From Leucobacter sp. OLIS6 (GTDB taxonomy: Bacteria; Actinomycetota; Actinomycetes; Actinomycetales; Microbacteriaceae), in the NCBI RefSeq assembly GCF_002752355.1, contig NZ_MRAV01000001.1:310001-374000 (forward strand): DNA of 64,000 bases, in the 5' to 3' direction. The notes under the pieces were generated by a model. The model searched no databases, was not told the DNA's origin, and saw only the letters and a list, made by a program, of their open reading frames with translations. The translations under genes were made by a program, and so were the position numbers. Below are positions 35,564 to 44,516 of the stretch, one piece after another. Numbering within the stretch: the stretch's first letter is position 1; every line of letters begins with the position of its first letter.

Positions 35564-36142
35564 GTGACTGATCCGCTGATTCCCGAGCTTGTCGAGACCG
35601 AGGTCGAGGTACCGGAGCGCAATCCGCACCTGGTGCCGTGGATCACGGTCGGCGCGATCGCCGTCGTCGCGATCGTGGTGTCGATCCTCCTGGTGACCTT
35701 CGGTCGGGCCGAGAGCATCGCCCCGACCGCAGATCCGAAGCCGTCGACGTCCGAGACGACCTCGCCGTCGCCGTCCACGACCCCCAGCGAGACGCCGACC
35801 CCGACCGAGACACCCAAGACCGACGACGTGCCGGTCGTCACGATGGGACCGTCGCAGCGGCTCGCGATCGAGCCCTGGGGCGTGCAGGCGCAGCTGTCGA
35901 ACAAGTTCGGCAGTTCGCAGTACTCGATCGATGCGCAGCAGAATCTCGTGCTCACCTCGCCGCTGATCGAGAAGCTGCCCGAGTCCTGCGCGGCCATGCG
36001 CAAGCAGTTCGGCATCACGAAGGGCACCGACGGCAAGTACGTCGTGCTGCGGCCCGGCGAGAAGTGCGCCGAGGCGCCCGAGCTCTACGACGAGATCTGG
36101 GGCCAGCTGGCCGAGACCGTCAAGACGATTAAGCCGCTCTGA
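35564..36142 (+). CDS. Hypothetical membrane-anchored secreted protein with Ser/Thr/Pro linker
   Basis: 192 residues from a GTG at 35564. One membrane helix (about 25-46), then a Ser/Thr/Pro-rich linker (about 52-90) and an external domain (about 92-192) with a cysteine pair (SCAAMRK and EKCAEAP) likely to form a disulfide. The domain does not match a family I know. The linker could be glycosylated. It converges on the CPBP gene. Confidence 0.6.
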   Translation: MTDPLIPELVETEVEVPERNPHLVPWITVGAIAVVAIVVSILLVTFGRAESIAPTADPKPSTSETTSPSPSTTPSETPTPTETPKTDDVPVVTMGPSQRLAIEPWGVQAQLSNKFGSSQYSIDAQQNLVLTSPLIEKLPESCAAMRKQFGITKGTDGKYVVLRPGEKCAEAPELYDEIWGQLAETVKTIKPL

Positions 36143-36170
36143 GCGCAGAGCCCCGCGCGGCCGGGCCGCG

Positions 36171-37061
36171 CTACCTCGCGACGGCGAACAGCGCGGGCCA
36201 GATTGCGACCGCGAGCGGATACCCGACGAAGCTCACGATGTCGAGGATCCAGTGCGCCACGACGAGGGGGAGCGACCGGCCCCAGCGCTGGTAGCACCAG
36301 CCGAAGACGAGGCCCATGACGACGTTGCCGATGAACCCGCCGAAGCCCTGATACAGGTGGTAGGTGCCGCGCAGCAGGGCGCTCGACACGATCGTGGCGA
36401 CGGGGCCGACGCCGAGGCGCTTGAGCCGCTCGAAGAGGTAGGCGACCACGATGAGTTCCTCGGTCAGCGCCGCTTTCAGCGCCTGCAGCACCAGCACGGG
36501 TACGGTCCACCAGGCGGCGTCGAGCGCGGTCGGGATCACGGTCGCGTTGATGCCGATCGCCTTGGCGATCACGTAGAACGCCAACCCCGGGATCCCGATG
36601 GCGGCGGCGAGCAGGAACCCGCCGCCGGTCTCCCGCGCCCACCAGGGGCCGCGCGGGGAATCGGACACCCGGACCGGGGCGCCGAGACCGAGCGCGCCCA
36701 GCCGCGGAGCCCGTTCGCGCCAGAGCAGGAAGACGACCAGGGCGACCGGGGCCAGGCCGAAGCCGAAGGAGAGCAGCTGGTAGATCAGGTCGAACAGCGG
36801 GCGCTCGTCGAGCGGCGTGTTGATGGTCGCGGTCTGCGAGGACAGTGCGGTGTCGCGGGTGAGGCGATCGGCGATGGCGACGATCGCGTAGACCGCCGAG
36901 GCGCCGAGCGAGAGCGCGAGGACGATGGCGATCTCCCAGCGGAGCCGGGCGGGGGAAGGCTGCGGGGCTGCGGAGCCCGGAACGCGTTCGGAGGAGAGCA
37001 CGCGCTCAGCGTACCGGCGCAGGGCTCGGACGAATTCGCGAGAACTGTTCGAACTCGACAA
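36171..37061 (-). CDS. CPBP-family intramembrane protease (CAAX/Abi type)
   Basis: 296 residues if started from a TTG at 37061, which has GGAG 6 bp upstream; an in-frame GTG at 37001 is the alternative. About seven hydrophobic segments. Motif 1 is TEELIVVAYLFERL (paired glutamates, about 201-202), motif 2 includes HLYQGFGGFIGNVVMG and motif 3 HWILDIVSF, the histidine and aspartate ligands of CPBP proteases. Family members cleave prenylated substrates or confer bacteriocin immunity. Substrate unknown here. Confidence 0.85.
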   Translation of the reverse strand: MSSSNSSREFVRALRRYAERVLSSERVPGSAAPQPSPARLRWEIAIVLALSLGASAVYAIVAIADRLTRDTALSSQTATINTPLDERPLFDLIYQLLSFGFGLAPVALVVFLLWRERAPRLGALGLGAPVRVSDSPRGPWWARETGGGFLLAAAIGIPGLAFYVIAKAIGINATVIPTALDAAWWTVPVLVLQALKAALTEELIVVAYLFERLKRLGVGPVATIVSSALLRGTYHLYQGFGGFIGNVVMGLVFGWCYQRWGRSLPLVVAHWILDIVSFVGYPLAVAIWPALFAVAR

Positions 37062-37182
37062 AACCGTCTCCGCGTTCTGGGGGTCGCATTGTGACTTCCT
37101 GGACCTTCGTCACGATTGGGTCGCGATTCGCGCGCGTTGGCCGTTTGTGCAGACGCCTTCCGATTAGGCTCTGGTCGGTTGA

Positions 37183-37194
37183 ACTCCGCGGAGT
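37183..37194. promoter_or_regulatory. Palindrome upstream of the first peptide-binding protein gene
   Basis: ACTCCGCGGAGT, a perfect 12-bp palindrome 60 bp before the start codon and just after a TAGGCT that could serve as a -10. Candidate operator; unproven. Confidence 0.3.
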
Positions 37195-37254
37195 GCGATG
37201 GGGCGTTTTCGATGCCCGGGGCACCTCTGCGGAATCTGAACAAGGAGGAATATC

Positions 37255-38898
37255 TTGAAGCGAACTCGGATCGGCCTGGGGCTCATCGCCCTCGCCGCAG
37301 CGGGCTCACTTGCACTCGCGGGCTGCTCGTCGTCGAGCACCGGCGGAGACAAGGGATCGACGCCCAAGGGCGACGCGTCGGCCATCATCACCGCGAACGG
37401 ATCGGAGCCGGAAAGCGGCCTGATCCCCAGCGACACCAACGAGGTGGGCGGCGGAAAGATCCTCGACGCGATCTTCGCCGGCCTGGTGTACTACGACGCG
37501 AAGGGCAAGCCCCAGAATGACGTGGCGGAGTCCATTGATACCAAGGACTCGAAGGTCTTCACCATCAAGCTGAAGGCCGACCAGAAGTTCACCAACGGTG
37601 ACCCGGTCGACGCCGACTCGTTCGTCAACGCGTGGAACGACGCCGCGAAGCTGTCGAACGCGCGCAAGAACTCGAGCTGGTTCGCCAACATCGAGGGCTT
37701 CGACGACAAGAAGGACGCGAAGCTCTCGGGCCTCAAGGTCGTCGACCCGACCACCTTCGAGGTCACGCTGAAGGAAGCCCAGTCGGACTTCCCGTTGCAG
37801 CTCGGCTACTCGTCGTTCTACCCGCTGCCCAAGTCGGCGTTCGACGCCAAGGGCAACGTGACCAAGGAGTTCGGTCAGAACCCGATCGGCAACGGCCCCT
37901 ACAAGGTCGCCGACAACGGCTGGGTGCACAAGCAGAAGATCGACCTGGTCAAGAACGACGAGTACAAGGGCGACCGCGCGCCGAAGAACGGTGGCGTGAC
38001 CATCAAGTTCTACGACTCGCAGGATGCGGCCTACGCGGATCTGCAGGGCGGACACCTCGACGTCCTCGACGCGATCCCGGATTCGGGTCTCGCCACCTTC
38101 CAGACCGACCTGGGCGACCGTGCGGTCAACCAGCCGGCTGCGATCTTCCAGTCGTTCACGATCCCGTCCCGCCTGCCGCACTTCAGCGGCAAGGAGGGCG
38201 AGCTGCGTCGCGCCGCCATCTCGATGTCGATCAACCGCGATCAGATCACCGACAAGATCTTCTACAAGACCCGCACCACCGCGACCGACTGGTCGTCGCC
38301 GGTCATCGACGGGTACAGCAAGAGCCTCAAGGGCGGCGACGTCCTGAAGTACGACCCGAAGAAGGCCAAGGAGCTGTGGGCCGAGGCCGACAAGATCTCC
38401 AAGTGGTCGGGCAAGTTCCAGATCGGCTACAACGCCGACGGCGGCCACCAGGGCTGGGTCGATGCCGTGACCAACGACATCAAGAACACCCTCGGCATCG
38501 ACGCATCGGGCGCTCCGAACCCGCTGTTCGGCGACTTCCGCCAGTCGATCACCGACCGTAAGATCCAGACCGCGTTCCGCTCGGGCTGGCAGGGCGACTA
38601 CCCGGGTCTGTACAACTTCCTGGCCCCGCTCTACAAGACCGGCGCGTCCTCGAACGACGGCGACTACTCGAACCCCGAGTTCGACAAGCTGCTGGCCGAG
38701 GGCCTCGCAGAGAAGGACGTGGAGGCCGCGAACGGCAAGTTCCACGAGGCGCAGGAGGTCCTGAACAAGGATCTGCCGGCGATCCCGCTGTGGTACTCGA
38801 ACGTCTCGGGCGGCTTCGGCACCAGCGTCGAGAACGTCACCTTCGGGTGGAACTCGGTTCCGCTGTACTACGAGATCACCAAGACGGCCGCGAAGTAA
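37255..38898 (+). CDS. Peptide ABC transporter substrate-binding lipoprotein (OppA/DppA, cluster 5)
   Basis: 547 residues from a TTG at 37255, fixed by a perfect AAGGAGG 6 bp upstream. Lipoprotein signal with lipobox LALAGC (cysteine 24). The SBP_bac_5 fold is shown by FTIKLKADQKFTNGDPVDADSFV, NPIGNGPYKV and the DPKKAKELWAEADKI region. It captures oligopeptides (or a similar ligand) outside the membrane for the permeases encoded next. A terminator-like hairpin (38909-38940) separates it from them, which would keep binding protein in excess. Confidence 0.94.
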   Translation: MKRTRIGLGLIALAAAGSLALAGCSSSSTGGDKGSTPKGDASAIITANGSEPESGLIPSDTNEVGGGKILDAIFAGLVYYDAKGKPQNDVAESIDTKDSKVFTIKLKADQKFTNGDPVDADSFVNAWNDAAKLSNARKNSSWFANIEGFDDKKDAKLSGLKVVDPTTFEVTLKEAQSDFPLQLGYSSFYPLPKSAFDAKGNVTKEFGQNPIGNGPYKVADNGWVHKQKIDLVKNDEYKGDRAPKNGGVTIKFYDSQDAAYADLQGGHLDVLDAIPDSGLATFQTDLGDRAVNQPAAIFQSFTIPSRLPHFSGKEGELRRAAISMSINRDQITDKIFYKTRTTATDWSSPVIDGYSKSLKGGDVLKYDPKKAKELWAEADKISKWSGKFQIGYNADGGHQGWVDAVTNDIKNTLGIDASGAPNPLFGDFRQSITDRKIQTAFRSGWQGDYPGLYNFLAPLYKTGASSNDGDYSNPEFDKLLAEGLAEKDVEAANGKFHEAQEVLNKDLPAIPLWYSNVSGGFGTSVENVTFGWNSVPLYYEITKTAAK

Positions 38899-38908
38899 CG
38901 CTGCCTGA

Positions 38909-38940
38909 TGAGGCCCCGGGCGCACCCGCCCGGGGCCTCA
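38909..38940 (+). terminator. Intra-operon terminator after the first binding-protein gene
   Basis: 14-bp perfect stem (38909-38922 with 38927-38940), 4-nt CACC loop, 11 bp after the stop. Probably partial read-through into the permease genes. Confidence 0.8.
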
Positions 38941-39085
38941 CCCCGTCACGCCGCACCCGGCAGACCAGACGGGCCACGAGCCCGGCGCAGCGCAGACATC
39001 GACGTCTGGAATTCGTTTTGCGCCCCGACTGCGAGAGAATACGCAACATGTCTACTCAGTTCGAGCGGGGGAGGGGACCAGCCAC

Positions 39086-40012
39086 ATGCTGAGATACGTC
39101 CTCTTCCGCATCCTGCAAACGATCCCGGTGCTCCTCGGCACCACCTTCCTGATCTACTTCATGGTCTTCGCCATGCCCGGCGACCCGGTGCTCGCGCTCT
39201 TCGGCGACAAGACGCCGAGCCCCGAGGTGCTCGCGCAGATCAAGCACCAGTACCACTTGGATCAGCCCTTCATCGTGCAGTACCTGCTGTACATCGGCGG
39301 CATCTTCCGCGGCGACCTCGGCATGACCTTCTCGGGTCAGCAGGTCAGCGAGGTGCTCGCGACCACCTTCCCGGTGACCATCCGCCTCGCCCTCATGGCG
39401 ATCGTGATCGAGCTCGTGCTCGCGATCTCGATCGGCCTCATCTCGGGCCTGCGCAAGGGCAAGTTCTTCGACAACATCAGCCTCATCATCGGCCTGATCA
39501 TGATGAGCGTGCCGATCTTCGTGATCGCGTTCGTCGGCCAGTACTTCCTCGGCATCAAGTGGCCGATCTTCAGAACGACCGTCGGACCGGGCGCCCCGTT
39601 CCAGGATCTGATCCTGCCGGCGCTGGTGCTCGGCATCTCGCTCTACGCGACCAGCATGCGCCTCACGCGCGCCTCGGTCATCGACACCCTGAACCAGGAC
39701 TTCGTGCGCACCGCGTACGCCAAGGGCCTGAGCCGCGGGCGGGTCATCCCCGTGCACGTGCTGCGCAACTCGCTGATCCCGACCCTGACCAACACCGCCA
39801 CCAACTTCGGTGTGCTCATGGTCGGAGCGACGATCACGGAGGGCATCTTCAACGTGCCGGGCGTCGGCAACACGCTGTTCCGCGCGATCAAGCTCGGCGA
39901 GAACACCACCGTGGTCTCGTTCGTCACCGTGATGGTGCTGATCTACCTCTTCGTCAACCTCTTCGTTGACCTGCTCTACGCCGTGCTCGACCCGAGGATC
40001 CGTTATGCCTGA
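39086..40012 (+). CDS. Peptide ABC transporter permease (DppB-like)
   Basis: 308 residues. Six hydrophobic segments, an N-terminal LRYVLFRILQTIPVLLGTTFL typical of DppB/OppB, a large first external loop (residues 30-95) and the EAA-type loop FVRTAYAKGLSRGRVIPVHVLRN. Pairs with the DppC-like product of the next gene, with which it overlaps by 8 bp (40005-40012). The 187-bp gap before it may carry its own promoter. Confidence 0.94.
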   Translation: MLRYVLFRILQTIPVLLGTTFLIYFMVFAMPGDPVLALFGDKTPSPEVLAQIKHQYHLDQPFIVQYLLYIGGIFRGDLGMTFSGQQVSEVLATTFPVTIRLALMAIVIELVLAISIGLISGLRKGKFFDNISLIIGLIMMSVPIFVIAFVGQYFLGIKWPIFRTTVGPGAPFQDLILPALVLGISLYATSMRLTRASVIDTLNQDFVRTAYAKGLSRGRVIPVHVLRNSLIPTLTNTATNFGVLMVGATITEGIFNVPGVGNTLFRAIKLGENTTVVSFVTVMVLIYLFVNLFVDLLYAVLDPRIRYA

Positions 40013-40955
40013 GTCCACGACCCCCAAGCTCGAACACTACGTAGCCCCGGTCGACGAGACCCCGGTCGCCGCGGTCGACGCGCCCCAGCTCGACGAACGC
40101 CGCTCCGGTCTCTGGATCGACGCCTGGCGCGACATCCGCAAGCGTCCGATGTTCTACATCTCGGCGGCGCTGCTGCTCGTCGTGCTCGCCGCGGCGTTCT
40201 TCCCGCAGTGGTTCACCTCGGTGGATCCCACCAAGTGCGATCTCGCGCAGAGCCTCAACGGGCCGAGCGAGGGCCACCCCTTCGGGTACAACCGCCAGGG
40301 TTGCGACATCTACTCGCGCGTGATCCACGGCACCTCGACCTCGCTGTCGGTGGGCCTCATCTCGACGCTGCTCGTATTCGTGCTCGGCACGATCATGGGT
40401 GCGATCGCCGGCTTCTTCGGCGGCTGGGTCGACGCGGTGCTCTCGCGCATCGGCGACATCTTCTTCTCGATCCCCTACATCCTCGCGGCGGTCATCGTCA
40501 TGGGCATGTTCAAGGAGTTCCGCAACATCTGGACCATCTCGCTCGCCATCGGCCTCTTCGCCTGGGCGTCGAGCGCGCGCGTGCTGCGCGCCGAGGTGCT
40601 GCGCGTGAAGCCCGCCGACTACGTCACCGCGTCCAAGGCGCAGGGGCTCGGGCCGTGGAAGACCCTGTGGCGCCACGTCCTGCCGAACTCGATGGCCCCG
40701 ATGATCGTCGTCTCGACGCTCTCGCTCGCGGCCTCGATCGTGGCGGAGGCCTCGCTGTCCTTCCTCGGTGTCGGACTCGGTTCCGACGTCATGTCGTGGG
40801 GCAACGACATCTCGCAGGCGCAGGCCGATCTGCGCACTGCTCCGATGAACCTCATCTACCCGTCCATCGCGCTGTCGATCACGGTGCTCGCCTTCATCCT
40901 GCTCGGCGAACTCCTGCGTGACGCGCTCGACCCGAAGGCGAGGGCGCAGCGATGA
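40005..40955 (+). CDS. Peptide ABC transporter permease (DppC-like)
   Basis: 316 residues from the ATG at 40005. An N-terminal cytoplasmic tail of about 45 residues, a membrane segment at about 50-66, then the OppC-type loop with GHPFGYNRQGCDIYSRVIHGTSTSL and the EAA loop YVTASKAQGLGPWKTLWRHVLPN. It forms the channel with the DppB-like protein. It overlaps the ATPase gene by 4 bp. Confidence 0.94.
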   Translation: MPESTTPKLEHYVAPVDETPVAAVDAPQLDERRSGLWIDAWRDIRKRPMFYISAALLLVVLAAAFFPQWFTSVDPTKCDLAQSLNGPSEGHPFGYNRQGCDIYSRVIHGTSTSLSVGLISTLLVFVLGTIMGAIAGFFGGWVDAVLSRIGDIFFSIPYILAAVIVMGMFKEFRNIWTISLAIGLFAWASSARVLRAEVLRVKPADYVTASKAQGLGPWKTLWRHVLPNSMAPMIVVSTLSLAASIVAEASLSFLGVGLGSDVMSWGNDISQAQADLRTAPMNLIYPSIALSITVLAFILLGELLRDALDPKARAQR

Positions 40956-42643
40956 GCGAGCAGCAGCCGATCCTCAGCGTTCGCGACCTCAAGGTCGCGT
41001 TCGGCACGAAGAAGAAGCAGAACGAGGTGCTGCACGGCGTCGGTTTCGACGTCTACGCGGGCGAGACCGTCGCGATCGTCGGCGAGTCGGGCTCCGGCAA
41101 GTCCACCACCATGCACGCGGTCATCAACCTGCTGCCCGGCACCGGCAAGGTGACCGGCGGTTCGGTGCAGTGGAACGGGCGCGAGCTCGTCGGCATCGGG
41201 CGCAAGGAGATGGAGTCGATCCGCGGTCGTGAGATCGGCCTCGTGCCGCAGGACCCGATGTCGAACCTGAACCCGGTGTGGTCGGTCGGCTTCCAGGTCG
41301 AGGAGGCGATCCGTGCGAACGGGCTCGCCTCGGGCAAGAAGGCCGTGCACGCGCGCGCCGTCGAGGTGCTCGAGCAGGCCGGCCTGCAGAACGCCGAGCA
41401 GCGCATGAAGCAGTACCCGCACCAGTTCTCGGGCGGCATGAAGCAGCGCGCGCTGATCGGCATCGGTCTCGCCGCGAACCCCGAACTGCTGATCGCGGAC
41501 GAGCCCACCTCGGCGCTCGACGTGACCGTGCAGCGCGTGGTGCTGAACCACCTCGAGAAGCTCACGAAGGAGCTCGGCACCGCCGTGGTCTTCATCACGC
41601 ACGACCTCGGCCTCGCGGCCGAGCGCGCGGAGAAGCTCATCGTGATGTACAAGGGCAACATCGTCGAGTCGGGACCGAGCCGCGAGATCCTGCAGAACCC
41701 GCAGCACCCCTACACCCGTCGACTGGTGTCCGCCGCCCCGAGCCTCGCATCGCGTCGCATCGGGACGGATGCGAGCCTGCCCGCGGCCCCCACCTCGACG
41801 TTCGACGTCGCGGCGCTGGCCGAGAGCACGGAGCGCAAGATCGGCGAGCCGCTGATCGAGGTCGAGGGCCTGCGCAAGGTCTACAAGCTCCGCAAGGGCA
41901 ACTTCGGTTCCGAGGACTTCGTGGCGGTCGACGACGCGAACTTCACGATCAACCGCGGCGAGACCCTCGCGCTCGTGGGCGAGTCCGGTTCGGGCAAGTC
42001 CACGATCGCGAAGATGGTGCTGCAGCTCGAGGACCCGACCGCCGGAACGATCAAGATCGAGGGCCGCGACACGTCGAAGCTGAACGGCCGCGAGCTGTTC
42101 AACCTGCGTCGCACGCTCCAGCCCGTGTTCCAGGATCCCTACGGCTCGCTCGATCCGCTGCACAACATCGGCAACACGATCATGGAGCCGCTGAAGATCC
42201 ACAACGTGGGCGACGCGGCGAGCCGCAAGGCGCGCATGTACGAGCTGCTCGACCAGGTCTCGTTGCCGCGCGAGGTCGCGACCCGATACCCGAACGAGCT
42301 CTCGGGCGGTCAGCGACAGCGCGTCGCGGTCGCCCGCGGTCTGGCGCTCAAGCCGGACATCCTCGTGCTCGACGAGGCCGTGTCGGCGCTCGACGTGCTG
42401 GTGCAGGCGCAGATCCTCGATCTGCTCGCCGAGCTGCAGCGCGATCTGGGCCTGACCTACCTCTTCATCACGCACGACCTCGCGGTCGTGCGCCTGATCG
42501 CGGATCGCGTGTGCGTGATGCAGCAGGGCAAGATCGTGGAGCAGGCGACCACCGACGAGGTGTTCGAGAACCCGCAGCAGGAGTACACCAGGAACCTGCT
42601 GGCGGCGATCCCGGGCGCGGGCATCGAGCTGGGCGTGGCGTAG
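40952..42643 (+). CDS. Peptide ABC transporter ATPase, DppD and DppF fused in one chain
   Basis: 563 residues. The two ABC domains in one protein are a DppD-like N-terminal half (Walker A GESGSGKST at 44-52, signature FSGGMKQRALIGIGL) and a DppF-like C-terminal half (second Walker A near 343, signature LSGGQRQRVAVARGL). The first half ends in NPQHPYTRRLV, the oligopeptide-ATPase C-terminal extension. Many actinobacteria have this fusion. It drives the preceding permeases. A UUCG terminator follows. Confidence 0.94.
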   Translation: MSEQQPILSVRDLKVAFGTKKKQNEVLHGVGFDVYAGETVAIVGESGSGKSTTMHAVINLLPGTGKVTGGSVQWNGRELVGIGRKEMESIRGREIGLVPQDPMSNLNPVWSVGFQVEEAIRANGLASGKKAVHARAVEVLEQAGLQNAEQRMKQYPHQFSGGMKQRALIGIGLAANPELLIADEPTSALDVTVQRVVLNHLEKLTKELGTAVVFITHDLGLAAERAEKLIVMYKGNIVESGPSREILQNPQHPYTRRLVSAAPSLASRRIGTDASLPAAPTSTFDVAALAESTERKIGEPLIEVEGLRKVYKLRKGNFGSEDFVAVDDANFTINRGETLALVGESGSGKSTIAKMVLQLEDPTAGTIKIEGRDTSKLNGRELFNLRRTLQPVFQDPYGSLDPLHNIGNTIMEPLKIHNVGDAASRKARMYELLDQVSLPREVATRYPNELSGGQRQRVAVARGLALKPDILVLDEAVSALDVLVQAQILDLLAELQRDLGLTYLFITHDLAVVRLIADRVCVMQQGKIVEQATTDEVFENPQQEYTRNLLAAIPGAGIELGVA

Positions 42644-42663
42644 TACCAGACACTCCGACGCCG

Positions 42664-42699
42664 CAGCGGGGCGGGATCCTTCGGGATCCCGCCCCGCTG
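42664..42699 (+). terminator. Strong terminator of the first peptide transporter operon
   Basis: 16-bp perfect stem (42664-42679 with 42684-42699) capped by TTCG closed by C-G, an exceptionally stable tetraloop, 21 bp after the ATPase stop. Confidence 0.9.
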
Positions 42700-42765
42700 T
42701 CGTATCCGGGTACCGAACGTGTCACGATTGCGACAACCCGGTTCGCGGGGGCCCGCGCGGCTCGC

Positions 42766-42771
42766 TATGAT
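42766..42771 (+). promoter_or_regulatory. Possible -10 box of the second peptide operon
   Basis: TATGAT 81 bp before the start codon of the second binding protein. No convincing -35 at 16-18 bp, as is common for actinobacterial promoters. Confidence 0.3.
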
Positions 42772-42852
42772 CGGGCTGTCTCTCCGCGTGGCAACGTCGC
42801 CGCATCGATGCGTCGACGTGAATGCGGACTCAACCCATGTAATGGAGCAAGA

Positions 42853-44466
42853 GTGAAACTTTCACGGACTGGAACCGGCGCACTCGCACTCGTCGCCTCG
42901 GGAGCACTGCTGCTCACCGGCTGCGCGCAGGGCGGCAGCGGAGGAAACGGCGGAGGCGGCGGAGCCGTCACGGTCGGCACGACCGAGGTCGTCACGGCCC
43001 TCGACCCGGCGGGCGCGTACGACAACGGCTCGTTCGCGGTCATGACGAACGTCTACCCGTTCCTGCTGAACAACCCCGTCGGCAAGTCGGAGGTCGAGCC
43101 CGACATCGCCGAGTCGGCCGAGTTCACCTCGCCGACCGAGTACACGGTCAAGCTCAAGAAGGACCTCACCTTCGCGAACGGCCACAAGCTGACGAGCTCG
43201 GACGTGAAGTTCACGTTCGACCGCCAGCTCAAGATCAACGACCCCAACGGCCCCGCCAGCCTGCTCGCGAACCTCGCGAGCGTCGAGGCGAAGGACGACC
43301 AGACGGTCGTCTTCACCCTCAAGGAGGGCAACGACCAGACCTTCCCGCAGGTGCTGTCGAGCCCGGTGGGCCCGATCGTCGACGAGGAGGTCTTCTCGGC
43401 CGACAAGCTCACGAGCGACGCCGACATCGTGAAGGGCAAGGCGTTCGCCGGCCAGTACACGCTCGATTCGTTCGACAAGGGCAACCTCGCCGCATACAAG
43501 GCGTTCGACGGCTACCAGGGCCTCTGGGGCAAGCCGAAGAGCAGCTCGGTCAACGTGAAGTACTTCGGCAACGAGTCGAACCTCAGCCAGGCGATCCAGA
43601 CCAAGGCCGTCGACGTCGCGTTCCGCTCGCTGTCGGCGACCGATATCGAGAAGCTCGGCAAGACCAAGGGTCTGAAGGTCGTCAACGGCCCCGGCGGCGA
43701 GATTCGCTACATCGTCTTCAACTTCAACACGCAGCCCTTCGGCGCCAAGACGCCCGAGGCCGACGCGAAGAAGGCGCTGGCCGTGCGCCAGGCCGCTGCA
43801 GACCTCGTCGATCGCGCGAAGATCGCCAAGGAGGTCTACAAGGACACCTACACCCCGCTGTACAGTTACGTGCCGCAGGGCCTGACGGGTGCGGTGGAGC
43901 CGCTGAAGAGCCTCTACGGCGACAAGCAGGGCGGTCCCAGCGCGGACGCCGCCAAGAAGGTGCTCGCCGACGCCGGCGTCCCGACCCCGGTGAAGCTGCA
44001 GCTGCAGTACTCGCCCGACCACTACGGCAACTCCTCGGCCGAGGAGTACGCGCAGGTGAAGTCGCAGCTCGAGGCCGGCGGCCTGTTCACCGTCGACCTG
44101 CAGTCGACCGAGTGGGGCCAGTACTCGAAGGACCGCGTCGCAGACGTGTACCCGGCGTACCAGCTCGGCTGGTTCCCCGACTACTCGGACGCCGACAACT
44201 ACCTGTCGCCGTTCTTCGCCAAGGAGAACTTCCTGGTGAACCACTACGACAACGCCGAGGTGCAGAAGCTCATCTCCGAGCAGCGGGTCACCCCCGATGC
44301 CGCCGAGCGCACCAAGAAGATCGAGCAGATCCAGGAGCTCGTGGCGGGCGACCTCTCGACCCTGCCGCTGCTGCAGGGCTCGCAGGTCGCGGTCGCTGTC
44401 GACGGGGTCGAGGGCGTCACCCTCGACGCGTCGTTCAAGTTCCGCTTCGGGACGCTGCAGAAGTAG
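42853..44466 (+). CDS. Peptide ABC transporter substrate-binding lipoprotein (second locus)
   Basis: 537 residues from a GTG at 42853, with GGAG 5 bp upstream. Lipobox LLLTGC (cysteine 24), then a Gly-rich linker. SBP_bac_5 signatures are YTVKLKKDLTFANGHKLTSSDVKFTF, GEIRYIVFNFNT and YQLGWFPDYSDADNYLSPFF. It is only loosely similar to the first locus's binding protein, so a different ligand is likely. Followed by a hairpin at 44482-44510. Confidence 0.93.
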   Translation: MKLSRTGTGALALVASGALLLTGCAQGGSGGNGGGGGAVTVGTTEVVTALDPAGAYDNGSFAVMTNVYPFLLNNPVGKSEVEPDIAESAEFTSPTEYTVKLKKDLTFANGHKLTSSDVKFTFDRQLKINDPNGPASLLANLASVEAKDDQTVVFTLKEGNDQTFPQVLSSPVGPIVDEEVFSADKLTSDADIVKGKAFAGQYTLDSFDKGNLAAYKAFDGYQGLWGKPKSSSVNVKYFGNESNLSQAIQTKAVDVAFRSLSATDIEKLGKTKGLKVVNGPGGEIRYIVFNFNTQPFGAKTPEADAKKALAVRQAAADLVDRAKIAKEVYKDTYTPLYSYVPQGLTGAVEPLKSLYGDKQGGPSADAAKKVLADAGVPTPVKLQLQYSPDHYGNSSAEEYAQVKSQLEAGGLFTVDLQSTEWGQYSKDRVADVYPAYQLGWFPDYSDADNYLSPFFAKENFLVNHYDNAEVQKLISEQRVTPDAAERTKKIEQIQELVAGDLSTLPLLQGSQVAVAVDGVEGVTLDASFKFRFGTLQK

Positions 44467-44481
44467 ACGCGATCCGGTGAA

Positions 44482-44510
44482 TCGGGCGGGGAGCACGGCT
44501 CCCCGCCCGA
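44482..44510 (+). terminator. Intra-operon terminator after the second binding-protein gene
   Basis: 12-bp perfect stem (44482-44493 with 44499-44510), 5-nt loop, ending 6 bp before the next start codon. Same placement logic as at 38909. Confidence 0.75.
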
Positions 44511-44516
44511 TCCGCC

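Noticed and set aside
40856..42475. Minus-strand frame opposite the fused ATPase gene
   Set aside because: Antisense shadow with no recognisable domain.
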